53,546 nucleotides of DNA. Source: a virus. Positions 23,028-31,045 of the stretch are shown piece after piece. Made by a program: the position numbers and the translations under genes. The stretch's first letter is position 1. Each line of letters starts with the position of its first letter. The notes beneath the pieces were generated by a model. That model did no database searches, had not been told where the DNA came from, and worked only from the letters and a program-made list of their open reading frames with translations. The stretch lies in IMG/VR virus record IMGVR_UViG_3300025146_000019, positions 1 through 53,546 of that record. One strand, written 5' to 3'.

Positions 23028-23884
23028 ACCAGCCAGAGCCCGAACTGGACGATCTTGCGACCGCTCATGTGTGGGGCGCCCCCGTAGTTGAGCACGTTGT
23101 TGAACTTGGTGAAGCACCCGTCAGCGCCGTCCACCGTGTGGTCGCAGCCGGGGTACAGGTCCACGGAGTCCGTCGGGGCGAGCGCGACGAACGTCTCGAA
23201 GAGCGTGAGGGTGGTGGTCGCCCCGGTCTGCACCTGGATGTCTCGCTCCTCGCTGTCGGAGAGCTTCTTGATGGTCCCGTTGGTGAAGTAGTTCGCTGGC
23301 TTGCCGCCGATCGACGCGACCACCACCTGGTTGCCGGTGATCGACGAGATGGTGGTGTTCACCTTGAGTGGCTCCAGGTCCACCCGGCAGAGCGTGTCGC
23401 CCAGGCGGTTCCCGCACTGCGGGTTGTACGCCTTCGCGGGAACAGCGGTGCGCAGCGCGTCGTTGAGCAGCGAGGGGGAGCGGGCAGCCGCCATGCTGCC
23501 TCCGCCGCCCGGCACGAACCCGTGGCACTTCCCCTCCCACGCCTGCTCGAACGTGCCGTCTGGCGACGGCCGGCGGTAGACGATCAGGTTCAAGGAGCGC
23601 CGGGGTGGTCGCTTCCAGGCGAACTCCGCGAGCAGCGGATTTGCCGTACCGTCCGGCATCTTGATGGGCATCTCCACGCGGATCTCCTCACCGTCCCCGC
23701 CAGCCGCCAGCGCGATCTCGGTGCGCAGCAGGGGGCAGGAGGTGTAGGTGTTCCCACCGTGGCTGAGGTCGCGGTCGGCCGAGGCGAAGCGGTAGGTGAA
23801 CGACGCCGACGGGCCGGAGAACTCGTACAGCTCCTCCCGCAGCGCGTCGTGGACGCTCTTCTCTATCTGGTCGTTGGTGGGCAC
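23024..23884 (-). CDS. Tail hub protein of the DUF2163/BR0599 type
   Basis: The 286-aa protein resembles the hub-domain proteins (DUF2163 with BR0599-like end) found before the tip gene in phages and gene transfer agents. The conserved cysteine segments are YNPQCGNRLGDTLCRVD near 150-166 and PGCDHTVDGADGCF with FNNVLNYGG near the C-terminus. Four cysteines at these spacings are typical and may form disulfides or bind a metal. It should connect the tail tube to the tip protein encoded next. The upstream 87-aa gene ends 13 nt before its ATG at 23884. Confidence 0.8.
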   Translation of the reverse strand: MPTNDQIEKSVHDALREELYEFSGPSASFTYRFASADRDLSHGGNTYTSCPLLRTEIALAAGGDGEEIRVEMPIKMPDGTANPLLAEFAWKRPPRRSLNLIVYRRPSPDGTFEQAWEGKCHGFVPGGGGSMAAARSPSLLNDALRTAVPAKAYNPQCGNRLGDTLCRVDLEPLKVNTTISSITGNQVVVASIGGKPANYFTNGTIKKLSDSEERDIQVQTGATTTLTLFETFVALAPTDSVDLYPGCDHTVDGADGCFTKFNNVLNYGGAPHMSGRKIVQFGLWLV

Positions 23885-23897
23885 AGCTCAGCCTAGC

Positions 23898-24161
23898 TCA
23901 GCGACGCTTGTTGACCTCCCCGAACTTCTCCTCGGACGGGATGCCAGCCGGCTCGATGCCCAGGGACTTTTGCAGGGTCTCGAGCATGGCCAGCTGCTGC
24001 TCGCGGGGCATCTCGTCCACTCGCCTGCGCAGCGCCGCCTCGCTGCGGAGCCGTACCAGGCTCTTGATCTTGGCGCGCAGCGCGTCCTGCTCGGCGCAGA
24101 GTCGGTCGATCTCTCGCTGGATCTCGTCCGGCCCCAGTGCGGCGTAGTCCATGTTGCTCAC
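23898..24161 (-). CDS. Small helical protein in tail region
   Basis: An 87-aa highly charged helical protein (EIQREIDRLCAEQDALRAKI and RREQQLAM-like segments) starts at GTG 24161, overlapping the previous stop (GTGA). The heptad spacing suggests a coiled coil. No function is recognised; it lies between minor tail genes. Confidence 0.68.
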   Translation of the reverse strand: MSNMDYAALGPDEIQREIDRLCAEQDALRAKIKSLVRLRSEAALRRRVDEMPREQQLAMLETLQKSLGIEPAGIPSEEKFGEVNKRR

Positions 24162-24697
24162 GCGGTCCTCACTTTCTCTCGATCGCCGACGATGGTCGGC
24201 GTGCCCACAGCGCTCCTCGGCTCGATGCTCGGCATCTGCCGGCACTCTCGGTCCCAGGCGGCTCGCTTCGCCGCCTCGTCGAGCACGGCCGGGTCGCTGG
24301 AGAGCCCGACGGTCGCACCGGCCCGGGTCAAGATCGCCTGGTCGCGGGCGACCTGCTCGCGCTTCTCGTGCGCCTCGGCGTAGCGGACCGCCTCCAGCAG
24401 CCCGCGCCCGACCGCGTCGGCGACCTCAGGAGGCACACGGAAGACCAGCCTCCCCTCCACGATCAGTCCCACTGTCAGCCCGTCGCGCTCCACCTGGTAG
24501 CGGCGACCGCCGACGGGTCCGCACACCGGGGAGCTGGTCGAGATGGTGGCGCCGGAGCGGAAGAGGTGGCGGGCCAGGTGCTCCATCGGGCGCCAGGCAC
24601 CGCCGACGACCGGCTCGCCATCCACGAGCAGGGCGACGCGGTCGTCGACCCGCCTGACGTCGAACCGGACTCGGGTGTTCTGCAGGATGTCCGACAT
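24158..24697 (-). CDS. Hypothetical minor tail-region protein
   Basis: The 179-aa protein has a beta-rich N-terminal half (VRFDVRRVDDRVALLVDGEP, then GLTVGLIVEGRLVFRV) and a helical, charged C-terminal half. No family is recognised. ATG 24697 follows the 135-aa gene after 8 nt, and the stop overlaps the next GTG. It is probably a structural or assembly component of the distal tail. Confidence 0.68.
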   Translation of the reverse strand: MSDILQNTRVRFDVRRVDDRVALLVDGEPVVGGAWRPMEHLARHLFRSGATISTSSPVCGPVGGRRYQVERDGLTVGLIVEGRLVFRVPPEVADAVGRGLLEAVRYAEAHEKREQVARDQAILTRAGATVGLSSDPAVLDEAAKRAAWDRECRQMPSIEPRSAVGTPTIVGDREKVRTA

Positions 24698-24705
24698 GGT
24701 CTCCC

Positions 24706-25113
24706 TCAGAGCTTGAAGATCTTGTTCGCGCCGGAGTCCCAGACGATGGTGATGTTGCCACCACTCGGGGTGAACGGCAAGCCCGTCGCGGTGTCGATGT
24801 AGAAGATCAGGGTGCTGGTGGACTCCGTGCCGGTGTCCCGGAAGCCGTTGAGTGACTCGAACGGGTCGCCCGAGACCGACGTCAGGGTGACGTCGTCGGC
24901 GTCAGCGACGCCGCTCGTCTTCGTCTTGCCTGCCAGCGCACCGGACGTCGCGACGCGCGCCCCGGCTGCCAGGTCGTCCAGGTTGTCGTCGGTGGCGACC
25001 ACTGGAGTGTCGTCCGCGTGGTCGATGCAGACGACCTTGATCGTGTGCGCGTCCCAGTCGAGGTCGCCCCCCAGGAACGCCTCGCGGCCCTTGTCGTATA
25101 GTGCATTGGCCAT
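24706..25113 (-). CDS. Conserved phage tail-region protein
   Basis: The 135-aa protein begins MANALYDKGREAFLGGDLDW and continues as a beta-rich domain (KVVCIDHADD, STSTLIFYIDTATGLPFTPSG, NITIVWDSG). I recall proteins with this start beside fibre and decoration genes of several siphoviruses, where they are thought to be virion components. ATG 25113 follows a GGGAGAACG stretch and lies 18 nt after the large fibre-like gene. Confidence 0.72.
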   Translation of the reverse strand: MANALYDKGREAFLGGDLDWDAHTIKVVCIDHADDTPVVATDDNLDDLAAGARVATSGALAGKTKTSGVADADDVTLTSVSGDPFESLNGFRDTGTESTSTLIFYIDTATGLPFTPSGGNITIVWDSGANKIFKL

Positions 25114-25131
25114 GGTCTATCGTTCTCCCTG

Positions 25132-27864
25132 TCAGGAAAGGCGGGTCTTTCGGATGGCGCAGTTCGCGTTCGTGGTGATCGTCCCGGAGGCAGCCGCAAC
25201 TTCGCGCGCGAACTGCACCTGGAGCCAGCCGGCGGTCGAGCCGTTGCGGAAGTAGCCGGTGATGATCGCGATCATGTCAGTCGCTGCTGTCGTGGACGTG
25301 CTCTCGACGCGATCGCCGTAGGCTCCGATGCGGCCGAAGGCCAGGAGCGCGTCGGTGCGAGCTATGCGCACGAACCCCTCGAACTCGGTCGGCGAGGCTG
25401 GTCCGTTCATGCCGAAGCCGGCACCGGTCGCGGTCGTATCGCTCTGGAAGATGCAGCGCGCCTCGAACGCAAACTCCTCGTCGGCATCAGCCCATACGCG
25501 ACAGCCCGGGATGTCCTTTAGAGTTCCGGCATTCTCAGTCTCCGTCCCCGTCGCGATGCCGTTGTTCGGGTCAGCGGGATCGATCTCGATCAGGTCGCCG
25601 ACGGAACCCGCCTTGGCGGTGACGCTGAGTCCGTTCGCCTCGGCGGCATGTCGGGCGATCAGGTTGCCGCTCGCTGACGGCAGGATGATGCCCTCGATGT
25701 AGCCGAAGTTCTCACCGGTCTGAGATCCGCTGCCGTTCGGACCGGCTGCGTCGTAGCCGGCCTGCCCACCTCGCACTTGCGAGTTATTCGCGATCGCGAT
25801 CTGGACCATGGACACGCAGACTGTGAACGTCGGACCGTTCACCGCCAGCCTGTATCCAGTCGTCGTCGCGTCGGCGGTCCAGGCAACCCAGAAGCGGAAC
25901 CAGTATAGTACGCCGCTCGTGACCGCCAGCTCCAGGGCCTGAGCGGCGCCTGGGTCGATGTCGGCAAGGGTCGCGCTGGAAGCGCCAGCGTTGGTAGCAT
26001 CACCTCCGAGGACCACCAGTCCAGTCGTGCGTTTGGCGAGCCACGAGCCGCGCAGGGCCGTCGCGGTGTCGGTGCCGTCTGTCGTCCGGATCTTCACAGA
26101 GAGGTTGCCAGCCGTGCTGCCGTTCTCGAACAGGATGGCTATGACGACGCCGACCCGACCCGTGAACGAGGCAGCCGCCGTACCGGTGTTGTAGGCGGCA
26201 GTCCAGCGGTTCATCACCTGTCCGCCGTCGAACACACGGTGTATCAGGATCCGAACGGGACTCGCTGGTCCATCAATCTGCAGGCCGAACGTGACGTTGG
26301 CGTCGCTCATGTCGAAGAACGCGAAGCCGTGGATAAGGTACTTGGTGTTCGCGGCGACGGCGAGCGTGAACCCAGCGACGGCTTCGAACGTGGAGTTCGA
26401 GACGGAGTCGTCTGCAGTCAGCTCCTCGAAGATGTCTGGATCGCTGAACAGCTCGGCGGTACCGAACGCCTCAGCGCCAGCGATCGCTGACGGCTCGATC
26501 TGCGCTGCGTCCCCCTGGACCGTCGGCGTCCCGAACCAGAAGCTGCCCCCGCTGGGGATGTCGCCAGCGCCGGAGATCTGGCCGTCCAGCCGCGCCGCGC
26601 CGAGTGCCTCCGCCGACGGGATGCCGTTGCCGCCGAACACGTCGAGCCGGATGTTGCCGTCGAGCCGGGCGGTCCCGAACGCCTGCGCTGACGCGATGCC
26701 GGTTGCCTCGATCTCGGCGAGCACCTCGTCCAGGGTGCGCGCCACGAAGCCCAGGCGGCCCCTCGCATAGCCGTACTCGATCTCCACCTGGTCGGACCCC
26801 AGCCGCACCAGCTGCAGCAGCGAGATCTTCGTCGCCGTGAAGGGGAGCGGGTAGTTGAGAGTGAGGGTGACCGTCGGGGTCCCAGCCACGGCCGTCACGC
26901 GGTGCTGGGAGGTGTTCCCGGAGGCGTCCTCCGCCTGGATGTGCGGGTTGCGCTCCGCCGCGTACCACGCCGCGATGTAGCCCACGGGGTCATCGCTGAC
27001 GGTCGGCGTGCTGCTCCCCGAGGGGGCCGACACGATGGCGAAGTCCGGTGTCCAGGTCGGCAGCCAGAACGGCTCGCGCATGCCGACCAGGTCCTCCAGC
27101 AGCGCCTCCACGTCCGCGAGGTCCGCGCGCCCGCCCAGGTGGAGGCTGCGCGGGTAGGTGGCCCTGCCCCGGTCCCACCCGCGCACCAGCGCCACCCGCG
27201 CGCCGAAGTCGGCCCGCTCCTTGCCCGCCTCGTAGCTCTCCTCGAACTGCTCGCCTGCTGGTGGGTCCCCGATGATGGGGAGACCGCGGTACAGCGAGAC
27301 GCTGCCCCCACCCCCACCAGGGCTGCGGTGGCGCAGGACGTCCGCCACCAGGCTCACCTCCGCAGCGTTCACGGGCCAGCGGCTGATGCCCTGCTGCTCG
27401 CGGAGCAGCGCCTCCACCGCCAGGTACACGCGGGAGCCAGCCGCGTAGGTGTTCGCCAGGTTCCCACTCAGCGTGAGCTGGGACGCGCTCGCCACGGACA
27501 CCGTGCCGAACTCCGAGACGGTCCCGTCCCGCCTGCGCAGGAACACCCAGTCCCCCGCGACGATGTCGGACTTGGTGTTGTCGAGGTCCACGACGGCCTG
27601 CCCCGACGCAGCGTCAGCGGTCACCCGGGCCGGCTTGTGCCACACCGGGACTCGCCACGACTCCCCGAGCTTCTGGCTCAGCATCCAGCGCAGGCGCCTG
27701 ATGTCAGCCTCGCTCTGGAGGCGCAGTGTCATGGTGAGCATCCACCGGGGCGAGGAGCGCTGCGCGGCCCGTCGCTCCAGCCCCGAGCGAGCCACGATCA
27801 CGTCCGTCCTCCACTCCAGGGAGAGGCTGATCGGAGACTCCGGCTCCAGGGTCAGGTCGATCAC
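25132..27864 (-). CDS. Distal tail / receptor-binding protein with repeated C-terminal domains
   Basis: The 910-aa protein combines an N-terminal tail-attachment part with an adhesive C-terminus. The first ~380 residues look like a baseplate or distal tail protein (SLEWRTDVIVARSGLERRA, PVWHKPARVTADA). Next come short repeats of the form ASAQAFGTARLDG, PSAEALGAARLDG and AGAEAFGTAEL. The last ~430 residues hold three related beta domains, each with an aromatic strand and a GxxxNGP or GLQIDGP turn (YLIHGFAFFDMSD, YWFRFWVAWTADA, FAFEARCIFQSDT). Three like domains at the end suggest receptor binding. GTG 27864 follows GGAGGA. Confidence 0.75.
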   Translation of the reverse strand: MIDLTLEPESPISLSLEWRTDVIVARSGLERRAAQRSSPRWMLTMTLRLQSEADIRRLRWMLSQKLGESWRVPVWHKPARVTADAASGQAVVDLDNTKSDIVAGDWVFLRRRDGTVSEFGTVSVASASQLTLSGNLANTYAAGSRVYLAVEALLREQQGISRWPVNAAEVSLVADVLRHRSPGGGGGSVSLYRGLPIIGDPPAGEQFEESYEAGKERADFGARVALVRGWDRGRATYPRSLHLGGRADLADVEALLEDLVGMREPFWLPTWTPDFAIVSAPSGSSTPTVSDDPVGYIAAWYAAERNPHIQAEDASGNTSQHRVTAVAGTPTVTLTLNYPLPFTATKISLLQLVRLGSDQVEIEYGYARGRLGFVARTLDEVLAEIEATGIASAQAFGTARLDGNIRLDVFGGNGIPSAEALGAARLDGQISGAGDIPSGGSFWFGTPTVQGDAAQIEPSAIAGAEAFGTAELFSDPDIFEELTADDSVSNSTFEAVAGFTLAVAANTKYLIHGFAFFDMSDANVTFGLQIDGPASPVRILIHRVFDGGQVMNRWTAAYNTGTAAASFTGRVGVVIAILFENGSTAGNLSVKIRTTDGTDTATALRGSWLAKRTTGLVVLGGDATNAGASSATLADIDPGAAQALELAVTSGVLYWFRFWVAWTADATTTGYRLAVNGPTFTVCVSMVQIAIANNSQVRGGQAGYDAAGPNGSGSQTGENFGYIEGIILPSASGNLIARHAAEANGLSVTAKAGSVGDLIEIDPADPNNGIATGTETENAGTLKDIPGCRVWADADEEFAFEARCIFQSDTTATGAGFGMNGPASPTEFEGFVRIARTDALLAFGRIGAYGDRVESTSTTAATDMIAIITGYFRNGSTAGWLQVQFAREVAAASGTITTNANCAIRKTRLS

Positions 27865-27880
27865 CGCCTGTCCTCCGGGG

Positions 27881-30199
27881 TCATCGCCTGCTCCTCAGGG
27901 CCCGCTCCACGTGGGGCATCATCCCCATGACCTCGTTGCGGATGACCTGGCGCCCTCCCGCACTGCTCATGGCAGACATCGCGGCCATCGCGAAGTCGTT
28001 GGCGTTGAAGTGGTTGACGACAGTGACCCCGCCGCCACTCCCCTGCTGGTCGCCGCGCCGCTGCTGCCCGGGGGTCTGTATGATGACGCGCTCACCTGGG
28101 GTGGCGCGGAACATCACGGGCTGGCTGTCGATGCCGCCGCGACCACGCACCATGAAGCTGCCACCGGTCTGGAAGCCCGGGACCGTGAAGCTGCCGCCGG
28201 TCTGGAACGAGCCCAGCAGGCCGCGGATTCCCAGCTGCAGCGTCATGCGGGTGAGCTGCTGTAGGAACTTGTCGCCCTCGATCTGACCAGTCTGGAAGAA
28301 GTCCAGCAGGGCCTCCTCGGCCATGTGCCAGGCCTCGACCATGTGGTCGCTGACCAGCGTGCCGATGTCCCCCACCTCAGCCTTGATGCGCGCCCAGCCG
28401 TCCGCGGCTCCCCCCTCCACGGTGGTGCGGCGCACCGCCTCGTTGAAGGCGTTGGTGGCTGACGTGGCCTGCCCTGCCGCGGCAGTGACCGCGTTCCAGG
28501 CCTCCGCCGTGCCCAGGATCTCTGCCTGCGTGACGGCCCAGTCCACCTCCGCGTAGGCGCGGACCACGTCGGCGCGCAGGTCGCCCAGCCCCCTGGAGCC
28601 AGCGCCGATGCCGGCCACCGCCTCCTGGGCCCGCTGCCGGGCGTTGGCTGCCGCGATGGCCGCAGTGGCCTCCTCCGCGGACCGCTTCACGTCGTCCAGA
28701 GACTGCCGCAGGCGGTCCTGGTTCACCTCGGCCAGGCGCCGTGACAGCTCCTCCGCCTCGGCCAGCTCTGGATTCAGGCGGTCGCGGTAGGCCAGGGCCA
28801 GCTGCCCCTGGATCTCCCTGATCGTCTCCATGGGGACCCGCAGCTTCTTGTGCGCCTTGTCCAGCAGTGCCAGCTTCCCCTCGTACTCGGCGGTGGCCCC
28901 CAGCACCGGGTCCATGGAGAGCTGCAGCTGGTCGAACTCCTCGCGCAGCTCCTTGATGGGGTTGCGACCGCCGCCTCCTCCACCCCCACTGGTCAGCACG
29001 ATGCCCTCGGCGTCGGCCATGGCCTGTCGGAAGAAGTCTGCCTTGGCCGCCTCGAACTGCTCGCTGGTGATCTTGTTGCCCAGGGCCTGGAGCTTGGCCA
29101 CTGACTGCAGGTACTTCTCCACGGCGGCCCGGCGGCGCGCGAAGGCGGCCACCTCCGAGGTGGTCCCGTCCGTCAGAGTGGAGAAGTCGGCGGCCAGCGC
29201 CGACCAGGGCTTCAGGCGCTCCAGCGCCTCGTTGATGCTGCGCAGGTTCTCGGTGCGCTCTGCGACCGCGTCCAGGCTGTCCAGGTACTCGTCGAAGGTG
29301 ATGCGTCCCGAGCGGTACAGGTTGAACAGGGTCGCCTGCGCCTGGTGCAGCTCGTAGGTGGCCTGCTGGTCGCGCAGCTTCACAGCGATGTTCGTGTCGA
29401 ACGTGGCTGCCAGCTCGGCGCCTGCCCTCACCAGGGGAAGGATGGCGTCCGCGGTCTGGGCGCGCATCTTGATGCCCAGGTCTGCGATGCGCCGGTCCAT
29501 CGTGCCGGCCTTGTGGCTGGTGTCGAGGAAGACCTTGCCCAGCTCCTCGAACTCCTTGCGGACCTTGTTCTTGATGTTCACCAGGCGGGTCAGCTCGCGG
29601 TCGTCGCCCGTGAGGCCCACCAGGTCGCGGTCCACGCTGTAGTCCGCCAGCGCCTCGATGGCCTTGGGGATCTGCTTGATGCCCTCCACGGCCTTGTCCT
29701 CGATGAACTGGAACGCGCTGAACGCGGCCTTGGCCACGAGCCCGAAGCCCAGGCCGAGAGCGATCGTCTTCACGTTCAGCTGCTCCATGCCGGACAGCAT
29801 CTTCTTGATGCGCTTGCCGCTGATGTCGTCGAGGCCCTTCTCCTTCTTGATGAGGTCGTCCGTTGCGGTGCCCAGCTTGCGGGTCTCCTTCTCGGACTTG
29901 CTGAGTCCCTCCACGATGCTGGAGAAGTGCAGCTCCTCCATCGACTTGTCGAGCACGCCGAGCTTGTCCAGCGGCTTCTGCATCTCAGCGCTGAATGCCT
30001 TCATGGTCCCGGAGGCTATGGCCTCGTCGCGGGCTGCCGCAGCCGCGACCTTGTCGATGGCGGCGACCATGCGCTCGAAGTCCGCGGTGGTCTTCTTGGC
30101 TCGGTCGCTCATCTTGCCCAGCACGGTCTGGACCTTCGCCCCGCCCGCCTCTGCCGGAGCCGGGTTGATGGGTACGTCGATGCCGAACTCGATGGCCAC
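27881..30199 (-). CDS. Tape measure protein
   Basis: This 772-aa protein sits after the tail chaperone frames, as tape measure proteins do. It is largely helical, with one hydrophobic stretch around residues 145-165 (KTIALGLGFGLVAKAAFSAF), long coiled regions and a glycine/polar C-terminus (GGSFMVRGRGGI, QQRRGDQQGSGGG). By the usual 0.15 nm per residue it would set a tail of roughly 115 nm, in the siphovirus range. The GTG at 30199 shares one base with the chaperone TAG stop. Confidence 0.88.
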   Translation of the reverse strand: MAIEFGIDVPINPAPAEAGGAKVQTVLGKMSDRAKKTTADFERMVAAIDKVAAAAARDEAIASGTMKAFSAEMQKPLDKLGVLDKSMEELHFSSIVEGLSKSEKETRKLGTATDDLIKKEKGLDDISGKRIKKMLSGMEQLNVKTIALGLGFGLVAKAAFSAFQFIEDKAVEGIKQIPKAIEALADYSVDRDLVGLTGDDRELTRLVNIKNKVRKEFEELGKVFLDTSHKAGTMDRRIADLGIKMRAQTADAILPLVRAGAELAATFDTNIAVKLRDQQATYELHQAQATLFNLYRSGRITFDEYLDSLDAVAERTENLRSINEALERLKPWSALAADFSTLTDGTTSEVAAFARRRAAVEKYLQSVAKLQALGNKITSEQFEAAKADFFRQAMADAEGIVLTSGGGGGGGRNPIKELREEFDQLQLSMDPVLGATAEYEGKLALLDKAHKKLRVPMETIREIQGQLALAYRDRLNPELAEAEELSRRLAEVNQDRLRQSLDDVKRSAEEATAAIAAANARQRAQEAVAGIGAGSRGLGDLRADVVRAYAEVDWAVTQAEILGTAEAWNAVTAAAGQATSATNAFNEAVRRTTVEGGAADGWARIKAEVGDIGTLVSDHMVEAWHMAEEALLDFFQTGQIEGDKFLQQLTRMTLQLGIRGLLGSFQTGGSFTVPGFQTGGSFMVRGRGGIDSQPVMFRATPGERVIIQTPGQQRRGDQQGSGGGVTVVNHFNANDFAMAAMSAMSSAGGRQVIRNEVMGMMPHVERALRSRR

Positions 30200-31037
30200 T
30201 ACGTGCTACCCTTCCTCTCCATCTCTGCGGCCTGATGCCTCAGCCACTCCGCGTCCAGCTCCCGGATGAGGATGACGAACCGCGCGGTGTTGACCCGGTC
30301 GAGCCCGAGCGCCAGTGCTCGCTCCCGGATGTCCCTGACGGGGATCTGCCCCAGGGCCATGCCCACCGCGCGCTGTGTGTCCAGCTCCCAGAACTCCCGG
30401 ATGTACAGCTCGTCGGTGCGCTCCAGCTGCGGCTCGTTCAGGTACCATTCGGGCAGCGCCCTCCTCTTGGCCTCGGCGCCTCCGACCTGGAACCAGTCTC
30501 GCTGGTACTTCAGCTCCCAGGCGAGGCGCCGCCTCAGTTTCCCGCCTGCTCTGCCACCTCCTCCGGGTCCAGCGCGGCCACCACGAAGTTCTCCTCCGTG
30601 GTGACGAAGCGCCGCAGCCGGTCGAACAGCCAGTCGGGCAGCGCCCGCATGAGTGCCAGCGCCGCCTCGGCGCTGTGGCTCACCTCCTGGTCCTGCCGGT
30701 TGCGCACACCGCGCCAGCCCCTCACGATGTAGCGCGCGATGAGGTCGCGGTCCTCCTCCCGCTCGTCCTGCTTGTAGCGGAGGAAGTGGGCCGGGTCCAG
30801 CTCCTTGCCCTCCCGCTGGGCCTCCTTGCGAGCGCGCTCCAGCGCGCGGGCTCGCTTCCGGGTGCCGTCGCGCCGCAGGCTCTCGTTGAAGAACTCCCGG
30901 TTCTCCTCGCCTGCGTAGGCCACGTCCAGCACGGCGCTGGTGATGCCCCTGGGCAGCACCGCCGTGGTCAGGCTCGTCATCGCCAGCGGCACGGTCCGCT
31001 GGGAGATCTGCAAGTCGCTCAGGTCGAAGTCGTGCAC
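30199..31037 (-). CDS. Tail assembly chaperone fusion GT, made by -1 frameshift
   Basis: After the first chaperone reaches its last sense codon, the sequence GGGAAAC followed by TGA allows a -1 slip, so reading continues LRRRLAWELKYQRDWF and on to a TAG at 30201-30199. The extension adds 112 residues, giving about 279 aa. It contains YLNEPQLERTDELYIREF and RFVILIRELDAEWL, typical of the T part. Frameshifted G/GT pairs upstream of the tape measure gene are a hallmark of long-tailed phages. No good start codon opens the T frame on its own, which supports the frameshift. Confidence 0.85.
30534..31037 (-). CDS. Tail assembly chaperone G
   Basis: The 167-aa unshifted product starts at GTG 31037 behind AGGAGG. 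It has an N-terminal beta part (RTVPLAMTSLTTAVLPRGI), a basic middle (KRARALERARKEAQREGKEL) and a helical end closing with AEQAGN just before TGA. It should bind the tape measure protein and help tail tube polymerisation, acting with its frameshifted GT form. Position between the tail tube and tape measure genes fits. Confidence 0.85.
   Translation of the reverse strand: MHDFDLSDLQISQRTVPLAMTSLTTAVLPRGITSAVLDVAYAGEENREFFNESLRRDGTRKRARALERARKEAQREGKELDPAHFLRYKQDEREEDRDLIARYIVRGWRGVRNRQDQEVSHSAEAALALMRALPDWLFDRLRRFVTTEENFVVAALDPEEVAEQAGN
30537..30543 (-). promoter_or_regulatory. Programmed -1 frameshift slippery site GGGAAAC
   Basis: The heptamer GGGAAAC (30543-30537) has the X-XXY-YYZ form with GGA AAC in the zero frame and lies immediately before the G stop codon TGA (30536-30534). 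Slippage opens a 113-codon frame that runs exactly to the tape measure start. Confidence 0.85.
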
Positions 31038-31045
31038 GCGGCCTC

